The translations under genes and the position numbers were made by a program. A stretch of DNA of 50,909 bases from Lentzea flava. GTDB lineage: Bacteria; Actinomycetota; Actinomycetes; Mycobacteriales; Pseudonocardiaceae. Shown here one piece after another: positions 1 to 9,249 of the stretch (positions are counted from its first letter, which is position 1; the number at the start of each line of letters is the position of its first letter). Below the pieces are notes generated by a model that saw nothing but the letters and a program-made list of their open reading frames with translations, ran no database searches and had not been told where the DNA came from. The stretch spans positions 1-50,909 of the forward strand of contig NZ_BMRE01000054.1 in NCBI RefSeq assembly GCF_014648475.1, read 5' to 3'.

Positions 1-99
1 CCAGGGTGTGTCACTTGCTCCGCGACACGAACTGTGTCAACTCAGCTGAGACTGAAGACGTCGAGCCTGGTCAAGACCGCGCCCCGCGAGGACGGTTAG

Positions 100-351
100 T
101 CAGGGACTGACGCGAGCACGCATCAGGAACGCCACGCCCGCCGCCAGCGTGGTGAGACCGCGCTGGTCGTCCTCGGTCACGGGCAGGCCGCTGCGCTTGC
201 TCAGTTCCGCCGCGTAGGCCTGGAAGTCGATGGAGTCGAGGTCGAGCTCCTCGCGCAGGTCCGCGTCCGGGGTGACGTCGCCGAGCTCCGCGTCCGGCGC
301 GACGGTCAGCAGGGCGGCCTGGATCATGTCGCGGGCTTCGTCGGGTGTCAT
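100..351 (-). CDS. Acyl carrier protein, last gene of a 2-oxoacid dehydrogenase operon
   Basis: An 83-aa acidic four-helix carrier protein. The phosphopantetheine site is the DLDSIDF motif with Ser40, preceded by the usual acidic DLREELDLD run. ATG at 351 overlaps the last codons of the E2 gene (stop at 348-350), so it is translationally coupled to it. Carrier proteins of this kind hold acyl groups as thioesters in the cytosol. Sitting directly behind an E2 acyltransferase, it may receive the acyl group that a normal E2 would pass to CoA; that is inference from context. No ketosynthase or other PKS gene is adjacent inside the window, although the region left of position 100 is not visible. 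Confidence 0.88.
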   Translation of the reverse strand: MTPDEARDMIQAALLTVAPDAELGDVTPDADLREELDLDSIDFQAYAAELSKRSGLPVTEDDQRGLTTLAAGVAFLMRARVSP

Positions 352-1635
352 GGCTCCTCCGGTGTGGTCAGCAGTTTCTCGACGATCTCCAGGTAGCGGG
401 CGCCGGTGTGCCCGTCGGTGGCGCGGTGGTCGGCCGACAGCGTCACGGTGACGACGGGACGCACGCCGAGCAGTCCGTCGACGGCCCAGGGGCGTTCGAG
501 CACCTTGCCGACGCCGACGAGGGCGACCTGGGGCGGGTGGATCACGCCGAAGACGGACTCGACGCCCCGGTCGCCGAGGTTGGTGACCGTGATGGTCGCC
601 TCGGTCAGTTCGCTGCCGCGCAGCCGTCCACCGCGGGCGCGGGTGACGAGGTCGCGCACCCGGTCCATCATCTCGACCGGCCCGAGGCTGGTGGCGTCCG
701 CGATCACCGGGACGATCAGCCCGCCACCGCGCAGCGACACGGCCATCCCGAGGCGCACGCCGTCGCCGGGCTCGAACCCGTCGCTGTTCCAGAACCCGTT
801 GAGCTGCGGCACTTTCTCCGCCGCTCGCGCGCACGCTCGCAGCACCAGGGCGACCGGCAGGACACGGCGTTCGACCGGCAGGTCGCGGTTCAGCTCGGCC
901 AGCCGCGCCATCGCGGTGGTCATGTCGATCGTGGTGCTCAGGTAGTAGTGCGGGATCTCGCGCTTCGACCGCGCCATCAGCTTCGCGGTGGCCAGCCGCG
1001 TGGTCGCGGCTCGATCGACGACGGGCGTGGCCGGTTTCTCGGCCTGCGGTGCGGGTTTCACCGCACGGACGTCGGCCGCGCGAACGACGCCGTCGCGCGT
1101 CGAGACATGGGTGAGGTCGACACCGAGCTCCTTCGCGAGACGCCGTGCGTAGGGCGTCACCGCGGCGCGCGCGGGCCGCGGGGCCACAGGTCGTGGCCGA
1201 GCGTCGCGTTGCACGTCGGCTCGGGTGATCGCGCCGCTTCTGCCGGTGTCGTGCACGGTCGTCAGATCGACCCCGAGCTCCGCGGCCAGTTTGCGCACCA
1301 TCGGCCCGACGACGGGAGGCCGCGGTTTCGGTGTCGGCGCGGGTGCCGCCGGGACGGGAGCGGGCGCTCCCTGCTTCTGCTCCGGCACGGGCTTGGGCTG
1401 CGCGCCGTCCGCGGTCCCGATGGTGGCGAGCGGCGTGCCGACCGGCACCGTCTTTCCCTCCGGCACCAGGATGTCCTCGATCACGCCGCTGTCGAAGCAC
1501 TCGACGTCGACCGCCGATTTCGCGGTGTCCACGACCGCGACGACGTCGCCTCGCGCGACGGTGTCCCCCGGCTTCACCAGCCACTCGATCACCGTGCCCT
1601 CGTCCATGTCCGCACCGAGCGAGGGCATCCTGAAC

Positions 1636-1643
<8 letters not shown>
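348..1643 (-). CDS. Dihydrolipoamide acyltransferase (E2) of a pyruvate dehydrogenase-like complex
   Basis: 431 aa from a GTG at 1643 that overlaps the E1beta stop. Domains: an N-terminal lipoyl domain (about residues 1-77) with lipoylated Lys42 in DTAKSAVDVE; two tandem peripheral-subunit-binding domains (about 113-146 and 163-195, each with RxLAxELGVDL) separated by Pro/Ala-rich linkers; and a C-terminal CAT acyltransferase domain ending with the catalytic DHRATDG motif near residues 405-411. It would take an acyl group from the E1-bound TPP adduct onto lipoate and transfer it to CoA or, given the next gene, to the ACP. Two PSBDs are more than the usual one. No E3 gene lies in the operon. 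Confidence 0.92.
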
Positions 1644-2609
<966 letters not shown>

Positions 2610-2613
<4 letters not shown>

Positions 2614-3563
2614 GTGGTCACCTCCGAGGTGACGAACCGGGTGAGGTCCGCGACCGGCTCGAGATCCGCGGCGTCGGCGGTGGCCACGGCCTGGTCGATC
2701 TCCACCGACACCTCCGACTCCAGCGCCGCCCGGTCGTCGTCGGTGAACTCCGGCCGCATCACCTCGACGAGCCGGTCGATCGGGTCGAGATGGCGCCACT
2801 GGGTCACCTCCGCCTTGTCCCGGTAGCGCTCCGGGTCGTACATCGAGTGCGCGCGGAACCGGTACGTGCGCAGCTCCAGCAGGCAAGGGCCGCCGCCGGC
2901 CCGGATCGACTCGGTGGCGCGGCGGGCCGACTCCTTCACGGCGAGCACGTCCATGCCGTCCACCGACCAGGCCGCCAGTCCGTACGACGAAGCGCGCAGC
3001 GCGAGGTCACCGGCGGCGTGCTCCTTGGCGAACGCCGTGCCCATCGCGTACAGGTTGTTCTCGCAGCAGAACAACACCGGCAGCCGCCACAGCGCGGCGA
3101 GGTTCAGCACCTCGTGGAACTCGCCTTCCGCGGCCGCGCCCTCACCGAAGAAGCACGCCACGACACGGGGTTCGCCCCGCAACACGTGCGCCAGCGCGAG
3201 TCCCGCCGCGACGGGCAGCCCGCCGCCGACGATCGCGTTGCCGCCGAAGAACCGGTGGGTCGCGTCGAACAGGTGCATCGAACCGCCCCGTCCCCGGCTG
3301 CACCCTGTCGCCTTGCCGAACATCTCGGCCATCACGGCGTCCATGGGCACCCCGCGGGCGAGCGCGTGCCCGTGGTCGCGGTAGGTGGACACGACCGCGT
3401 CCTGCGGGTCCAGTTCGGACAGGACACCGGCCGCCACGGCCTCCTCGCCCACGTACAGGTGCAGGAAGCCGCGGATCTGACCGGAGCTGTACAGCTCGGC
3501 GCACCGCTCCTCGAACCGCCGGATGCGCACCATCTCGCGCAGCAGGTCCAGATGCTCTTTCAC
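2610..3563 (-). CDS. 2-oxoacid dehydrogenase E1 component, alpha subunit
   Basis: 317 aa, ATG at 3563 overlapping the end of the acyl-CoA synthetase gene. The thiamine-diphosphate motif runs from GEGAAAEGEFHEVLNL to the closing CCENN (residues 140-170), and the E1alpha landmarks TYRDHGHALARG and GRGGSMHLF are present. Length is normal for the PdhA/AcoA type. Together with E1beta it would decarboxylate a 2-oxoacid and hand the acyl or aldehyde unit to the E2 lipoyl arm. Four-nucleotide overlaps on both sides indicate one polycistronic message with coupled translation. Confidence 0.94.
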
Positions 3564-5320
3564 CGTCCCACCTCCAGCGTGGACGTGTCGCCTTCCGGCA
3601 GTCCCAGTTCGCGTGCCTTCAGCAGCCTGCGCATGACCTTGCCGCTGCGGGTGTGCGGCAGGTGCTGGTCGAACGCGATCTCCTTGGGCGCCACCGCACC
3701 CAGCCGCCTGCGGCCGAACGCGGTCAGCTCGGAGCGCAGATCCTCTGTCGGTTCGTGACCGGGGCGCAGCGTGACGAACGCCTTCACGACCTCGCCGACG
3801 ACCTCGTCCGGTTTGCCGATCACTCCCGCCTCGGCGACCGCCGGATGTTCCATCAGCGCGCTCTCCACCTCGAACGGCCCGACCAGGTGACCTGCCGACT
3901 TGATCACGTCGTCGGCACGGCCGACGAACCAGTAGTAGCCCTCCGCGTCGCGCCGAGCGAGATCACCACTGAGGTACCAGCCGTCCACAAAGGACTTGGC
4001 GTAGCGCGCCTCGTCGTGCAGATAACCGCGGAACATCGACGGCCAGCCCGGCCGCAACGCGAGCTCACCGACCGCCTCCGGATCGGTGACCTCGACGAGA
4101 CGGCCGTTCTCGGTGGCGACGATCCCTGCCTCGACGCCGGGCATCGGCCGGCCCATCGAACCGGGCAGGACGTCCTCCGCGGCGTAGTTGCTGATCATGA
4201 TGGCGCCGGTCTCCGTCTGCCACCAGTTGTCGTGCACCGGCAGGCCGAGCGCTTCCTGGCCCCACACCACGACTTCCGGGTTCAGCGGCTCACCGACGCT
4301 GGCGACGAACCGCAACGCCGACAGGTCGTACCGCTTGGCCAGCTCCGCACCTGACCGCATCAGCATGCGCAGCGCGGTCGGCGCCGTGTACCAGACCGTG
4401 ACGTGTTCGTCCTGCAACACCTCGTACCAACCGTGCGCGTCGAAGTCCGACGCGTCCACGACCATCGTCACACCGTGCGTGAGCGGCGCGATGATGCCGT
4501 ACGACGTTCCCGTCACCCAGCCTGGATCGGCTGTGCACCAATACACGTCGTCGGTGTGCAGGTCGAGCGCGTACGCGGCCGTGACGTGGTGTGCCAGCAC
4601 GGCGCCGTGCACGTGCACCGCGCCTTTGGGCTTTCCCGTGGTGCCACTGGTGAAATGCAGCAGCGCCATGTCGTCCGGTGATGTCGGCGGAATCGTGAAC
4701 TCGTCATCAGCCGTTGCCATCGCCTCGGAGAAAGACCGCGTGCCGGGCAGCGCGTCACCGATCACCAGCACGTGTTCCAGCGCCGGCAACGACTCCCGCA
4801 GCTGCTCGACCCGTTTCCGGTACAACTGTGGCGTCGTGACCAGCACCCGCACGTCGCCCAGACGCAGGCGTTCCCGCACCGGCTCCGGACCGAACGCGGA
4901 GAACAACGGCGCGTACACGCTCGTGTTCTTCACCGTGCCGATCGCCGTGACATACAGCTCCGGCACCCGGCCGAGCAGCGTCGCCACCCGATCACCCTTG
5001 CCGACCCCCAGTGACCGCAACACGTTCGCAAATCTGTTGGTGGCCCGCCTGAGTTCGTCGTAGGTCAGCTCCGCGGTGTGCCCTGCGCGATCCCGGCAGC
5101 GCAACGCGACCTTGTCCCGCAACGGACCGGCCGCGTGCCGATCCACCGCCTCGAACGCCATGTTGAGCCCGCCACCGGGCAACCCGGTGAGCTGCCGCCG
5201 CGCGCTCTCCCAGCTGAAGTCCGCGCGCGTTCGCTCGTAGTCCAGCAGGTTCGGCGTGACAGTCCCGGCGGGACGTTTCCTGATCGGATCCCAACCCATA
5301 CCTCCAGGCTGGAGCGGCAC
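3560..5320 (-). CDS. Acetyl-CoA synthetase-like AMP-forming acyl-CoA ligase
   Basis: 586 aa, first gene of the minus-strand operon. ANL-superfamily motifs: phosphate loop HFTSGTTGKPKGA, ADPGWVTGTSYG and DNWWQTETG typical of acetate/propionate-CoA ligases, SGDLARRD, and the C-terminal catalytic Lys in HTRSGKVMRR. It would activate a short carboxylic acid to acyl-AMP and then a thioester. GTG at 5320 gives the longest frame; an ATG at 5299 is also possible, but neither has a well-spaced Shine-Dalgarno sequence. Being co-transcribed with E1/E2/ACP, it may supply acyl-CoA in parallel to the oxidative route or load the ACP; this is inference. Confidence 0.9.
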   Translation of the reverse strand: MPLQPGGMGWDPIRKRPAGTVTPNLLDYERTRADFSWESARRQLTGLPGGGLNMAFEAVDRHAAGPLRDKVALRCRDRAGHTAELTYDELRRATNRFANVLRSLGVGKGDRVATLLGRVPELYVTAIGTVKNTSVYAPLFSAFGPEPVRERLRLGDVRVLVTTPQLYRKRVEQLRESLPALEHVLVIGDALPGTRSFSEAMATADDEFTIPPTSPDDMALLHFTSGTTGKPKGAVHVHGAVLAHHVTAAYALDLHTDDVYWCTADPGWVTGTSYGIIAPLTHGVTMVVDASDFDAHGWYEVLQDEHVTVWYTAPTALRMLMRSGAELAKRYDLSALRFVASVGEPLNPEVVVWGQEALGLPVHDNWWQTETGAIMISNYAAEDVLPGSMGRPMPGVEAGIVATENGRLVEVTDPEAVGELALRPGWPSMFRGYLHDEARYAKSFVDGWYLSGDLARRDAEGYYWFVGRADDVIKSAGHLVGPFEVESALMEHPAVAEAGVIGKPDEVVGEVVKAFVTLRPGHEPTEDLRSELTAFGRRRLGAVAPKEIAFDQHLPHTRSGKVMRRLLKARELGLPEGDTSTLEVGR

Positions 5321-5538
5321 GGGTCAGGGCAGCAGGGACGAAGGTCCTCGGTGTGCCTGACATCGGTCCGCGGAACCCCGCACCCGCGTCCGGCGGTCCC
5401 GGCGAGACAGGGACGTACGACCCACTCCACGCGCGATCACCCGAACCACCATGACCACCGCAGGTGTTGCCGCCGAGCCAGCCGAATCGGCGGGCTTGCT
5501 CAGCGACAGGAGCCTGCGTCGGTACCGTTCCCCTCGGC

Positions 5539-5640
5539 GCAGCAATCAAGGCTCTCGTGCTCCGGCTCGCGTCCGAGAATCCAGTGTGGGGACATCGACG
5601 GATCCAAGGTGAGCTGGCCCGGCGCGGCCACCCCATCTCA
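5539..5640 (+). pseudogene. Transposase fragment, integrase-core HTH part
   Basis: Only about 34 codons carry signal: ALVLRLASENPVWGHRRIQG followed by ELARRGHPIS, the segment that precedes the DDE catalytic core in IS3/IS481-type and related integrases. Nothing before or after it in this frame continues the family, so it is a remnant. Confidence 0.6.
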
Positions 5641-6234
5641 TCTGAGCGGCCCACGAACCAGGCAAACGGTCGATCTGGGCGGGATTGGCCCCTTGGGCAG
5701 CCACCCGAGCACTCGCCACACTCGATCCGCACGGGAACACCCGCCCGGGCACTGAGGCATTGACACGATCGCGACCGCCTCGTCTCCTGCTCGCAATGGC
5801 GAGATCCTTCCCACCGCCGACACCCGGAGTGCGTAGCTGTGGCCTGCGCGCGACGGGAAGGTGTTCCGCGAGGTACGAAGGTCGACCGCGACGCGATGTC
5901 CAGATTCGTGCAACACCCAGATCACGAGCAGCGTGCACTCAGCGACGTCACAGGTCACATGGTGGGCACGCGCAACGTCGAAAGCCCTCAGCCGAGTGTT
6001 TCGGTACCGGCCAGGTCTTCCGCGACCTCCTTCGCCCACGTAGCTGTCGCCCCCAGTGACGGAGCTCGCCGAACCGGGCACCCATCGCGCGCAACACCCG
6101 TGTACGACCTTGCCGAAAGCCTCGGCCGCTCGAACGCATCCCTCTTGTGGCGGGGGTTGATTCCCAAATGGTGAGCACGATGATGAGAACAGCGGCCGCA
6201 CTGACCACGGACAGCTCGACGCCGGAGCCCGACT

Positions 6235-6450
6235 ATCGGCCAACCACGAGGCCAACGCGGAGACAATGCGGTTGGCCGAGTCGTTTTTCGGCACCGTCAA
6301 GGCCGAGCTGTTACACCGGCATACCTGGTCCACCAGGGCCAAATCGCACGTGATCTTCGAATACATCGAGAACCGGTACAACATGCGCCGCAGACGCTCG
6401 ACCGGCCGAGCCCAGCCCCGCCCGACTACGCGGCTAACTGCGATTCCTCG
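6235..6450 (+). pseudogene. IS3-family OrfB C-terminal fragment
   Basis: The frame reads MRLAESFFGTVKAELLHRHT, then STRAKSHVIFEYIENRYN and RRRRS, the last part of the IS3-family DDE domain including the catalytic Glu in AESFF. After about 6425 the expected SPxDY tail appears only in another frame, so a frameshift follows. The rest of the element is missing. It sits roughly 260 bp upstream of the biosynthetic operon. Confidence 0.7.
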
Positions 6451-6698
6451 TGCCTCAGGGCCCTTGTCGACGACGCCCTGCCGAACAGGGCAAGGCCGGA
6501 TTGAGCGGAATCGATCTCGGTTCTGTGCAGCAATCGGCAGACGCTCCAGTTGTTCTGGAAGAAATGTTGCACACAAGACTTGATGGCCCCTCCCGCAGCG
6601 CTCAGCCGCTTGTAACGTGGCGACTATCCCGGAAAGCGCGGTCACTCGAATCGTCAACGTGGCCGTGGGGTCACGAACAATTCGTGGCGAAACCGCTC

Positions 6699-6706
6699 AA
6701 AGGAGG
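6699..6706 (+). promoter_or_regulatory. Shine-Dalgarno sequence fixing the start of the Pls-like gene
   Basis: AAAGGAGG lies 6 nt before ATG 6713. This near-perfect ribosome-binding site chooses 6713 over the upstream in-frame start at 6617, whose extra 32 residues have no domain character. Confidence 0.75.
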
Positions 6707-6712
6707 CACGAG

Positions 6713-9205
6713 ATGTTCGTGAACCGCGGCACCCTCGGCGGCGATGGCGCGTCGGACACCGAGCAGGCCCTCACCGAGATCCTGACGGACGTCCTGCGCG
6801 TCGAACAGGTCGCGGCGGACAGCCACTTCTTCGACGACCTCGGCGCCGACTCGATGGTGATGGCCCAATTCTGCGCGAGGGTGAGGAAACGACCGAACCT
6901 GCCGTCGATTTCCATCAAGGACACGTACCAGCACCCGACGATCGGGAGTCTCACCGGCGCGCTCGCGCTGCGGAGCCGTACCTGCGTCGAACAGGTGGCG
7001 GCGCCGGTGCAGGCGGCCCCGCGGGTCGGCACGCCTCAGTACGTCTTCTGCGGAATCCTGCAGGTCCTGATCCTCCTCGGGTACGTGAGCCTCGCCGCGT
7101 TCGCCATCGAGCACGGCATCGAGTGGGTTGTCGCCGGGGCGACCCCGCTCGACGTCTATCTGCGCACGGTGCTGGCCGGCGGGGCGGGACTGCTCGGCGT
7201 GTGCGCACTCCCGGTCGTGGCGAAGTGGCTGCTGATCGGGCGGTGGCGGCCCCAGCGGATCCGCATCTGGAGCCTCTCCTACGTCCGCTTCTGGATGGTC
7301 AAAACGCTCGTCACGCTGAGCCCGCTGGTCCTGTTCGCCGGTTCGCCGCTCTACGTGTGCTACCTGAGGGCACTCGGAGCGAGGATCGGACGCGGCGTCG
7401 TGGTCTTCTCGCGGCATGCACCTGTGTGCACCGATCTGCTCACCGTCGGCGACGGCACGGTCGTCCGCAAGGACGCGTTTCTCACCTGCTACCGAGCCTG
7501 CGCCGGGTGGATCGAGACCGGTCCGGTCACCCTTGGACGGGACACGTTCGTCGGCGAGAAGTCGGTGCTCGACATCGGGACTTCGCTCGGCGACTCGGCC
7601 CAGCTCGGCCACAGCTCCTCGCTGCACGCGGGTCAGACCGTGCCCGGCGGCGAGCGCTGGCACGGGTCCCCGGCGCAACCGGGCGCGGCGGACTACCGGG
7701 GAATCGGACCGGCCCGCTGCGGTACCGGCAGAAGGGCCATCTACACCGTCCTGCAGCTGGCGAGCCTGCTGCTGGCCTACATTCCTCTGACCTACGGCGG
7801 CGTTGAACTGTTGCTCGCCGCGTTCCCGCAGGTCACCGTTTTCGCCGGCCCGCAGACCGCGGCCTTCACGAGTTGGACCTTCTACGGCATCGCGCTGGTG
7901 ACCTCACTCGTGCTGTTCTTCGGCTCCATGCTGGTCGGGTTCATCGTCGTGGTGACCGTCCCGCAGGTGCTCAACCGTTTCGTCAAGCCGGGCGAGGTCT
8001 ATCCGCTGTACGGGATCCGCTACGCCGCCCAACGGGCGATCACGCGCCTGACCAACAGGAAGTTCTTCGTCGAGCTGCTCGGCGACAGCTCCTACGTCGT
8101 GGGATATCTGCGTGGCCTGGGGTATCGGCTGGCTCCGGTCGTGCAGACCGGCGCGAACTTCGGCAAGCAGGTGAAGCACGACACCCCGTACCTTGTCTCC
8201 GTCGGCAGTGGCACGGTGATCGCCGACGGGTTGTCGATCGCCAACGCCGAGTTCTCCAGCACTTCGTTCCGGGTGACGCGGGCCGCAATCGGGCCACGCA
8301 GCTTCCTCGGCAACGACATCGTGTACCCCTCACAGGCCAGGATCGGCGACAACTGCCTGCTCGCCACCAAGGTCCTCGTGCCGATCGACGGAAAGATCCG
8401 GGAGGGCGTCGGGCTGCTGGGCTCACCCAGCTTCGAGATCCCGCGCACGGTCGAGCGGGACAGCAGGTTCCATCACATGGCAACAGGCGACGAACAGCCG
8501 GCCCGGCTGGCTGCCAAGAACAAGCACAACGCCCGCACCATCGGATGGCTCCTGCTGTCACGGTGGTGCTACGCGTTCGCGCTCACGATGCTCGGTTTCT
8601 GGGTCTCGGATCTGTACGACTCGTGGGGAGCGATGGCGATCGCGCTGTTCTCTGTCCTGTCCCTGCTGTTCGGTGTCGTGTACTTCGCGTTCGTCGAACG
8701 TGCTGCCACGGCATTCCGGGGCACGCGGCCGACGTCCTGCTCGCTCTACGAGCCCGACTGCTGGCGGCGAGAGCGCTTCCTCAAGCTCACCGGGCACATG
8801 CACAGGGTTCTCGACGGCACCCCGCTCAAGGGTGTGGCCTGGCGGCTTCTGGGTGTCCGGCTCGGCCGGCGGCTCTTCGACGACGGCTGCACCTTGGCGG
8901 AGAAGGACATGGTGACGATCGGCGACGACTGCACCCTCAATGCGGGGAGCTCGATCCAGTGCCACTCGCTGGAGGACTTCGCCCTCAAGTCCGACCGGAT
9001 CACGATCGGATCCGGCTGCACGGTCGGAATCGGGGCCCTCGTCCACTACGGCGTGACGATGGGTGACGGCGCGGTGCTGGCGCCGGATTCCTTCCTGATG
9101 AAGGGCGAGGAAATGCCGCCGAACGCATGGTGGGGCGGCAACCCGGCCAGGGAAATGCAGGATGGCACCGCCGGCGCCACCGTGATCACGTCCGCAGCTC
9201 GCTGA
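6713..9205 (+). CDS. Pls-type membrane synthetase half: carrier domain, TM segments and three LbH domains
   Basis: 830 aa. Order: a carrier (T) domain (about 13-85, phosphopantetheine Ser47 in DDLGADSMVM); TM helices near 112-200; a first left-handed beta-helix/hexapeptide domain (about 223-322, TVGDGTVVRKDAF); TM helices 342-415; a second LbH domain (493-582, IGPRSFLGNDIVYPSQARIG); TM helices 609-669; and a third LbH domain (722-820, TIGDDCTLNAGSSIQCHS, WWGGNPARE). This alternating TM/soluble triplet is the architecture of the C-terminal half of epsilon-poly-L-lysine synthetase, where the soluble domains act as condensation units in the membrane. Here the adenylation part is encoded by the next gene, 44 nt away, so the synthetase is split; this protein keeps its own carrier domain. 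Product chemistry is inferred. Confidence 0.85.
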   Translation: MFVNRGTLGGDGASDTEQALTEILTDVLRVEQVAADSHFFDDLGADSMVMAQFCARVRKRPNLPSISIKDTYQHPTIGSLTGALALRSRTCVEQVAAPVQAAPRVGTPQYVFCGILQVLILLGYVSLAAFAIEHGIEWVVAGATPLDVYLRTVLAGGAGLLGVCALPVVAKWLLIGRWRPQRIRIWSLSYVRFWMVKTLVTLSPLVLFAGSPLYVCYLRALGARIGRGVVVFSRHAPVCTDLLTVGDGTVVRKDAFLTCYRACAGWIETGPVTLGRDTFVGEKSVLDIGTSLGDSAQLGHSSSLHAGQTVPGGERWHGSPAQPGAADYRGIGPARCGTGRRAIYTVLQLASLLLAYIPLTYGGVELLLAAFPQVTVFAGPQTAAFTSWTFYGIALVTSLVLFFGSMLVGFIVVVTVPQVLNRFVKPGEVYPLYGIRYAAQRAITRLTNRKFFVELLGDSSYVVGYLRGLGYRLAPVVQTGANFGKQVKHDTPYLVSVGSGTVIADGLSIANAEFSSTSFRVTRAAIGPRSFLGNDIVYPSQARIGDNCLLATKVLVPIDGKIREGVGLLGSPSFEIPRTVERDSRFHHMATGDEQPARLAAKNKHNARTIGWLLLSRWCYAFALTMLGFWVSDLYDSWGAMAIALFSVLSLLFGVVYFAFVERAATAFRGTRPTSCSLYEPDCWRRERFLKLTGHMHRVLDGTPLKGVAWRLLGVRLGRRLFDDGCTLAEKDMVTIGDDCTLNAGSSIQCHSLEDFALKSDRITIGSGCTVGIGALVHYGVTMGDGAVLAPDSFLMKGEEMPPNAWWGGNPAREMQDGTAGATVITSAAR

Positions 9206-9249
9206 TCGGCACGTCAACGAATCAGCGGGCGAACGGGGAGGAGAGCTCT

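Larger units (their letters stand above)
5321..6712. other. Intergenic zone between divergent operons, filled with transposase debris
   Basis: About 1.4 kb with no intact gene between the divergent dehydrogenase operon and the biosynthetic operon. Two short stretches read as transposase fragments (5539-5640 and 6235-6450, listed separately). The rest (about 5641-6234 and 6451-6698) has open frames on both strands without recognisable protein character. Promoters of both operons should lie here, but I could not pick convincing -35/-10 elements. Confidence 0.55.

Noticed and set aside
100..1584. 494-aa minus-strand frame covering the ACP and antisense-like sequence
   Set aside because: Only its last 83 codons (ACP, from ATG 351) have protein character; the rest is the wrong frame of the E2 gene, which has lipoyl and catalytic motifs.
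5638..6657. 339-aa minus-strand frame in the intergenic zone
   Set aside because: No domain character or ribosome-binding site, and it overlaps transposase remnants on the plus strand.
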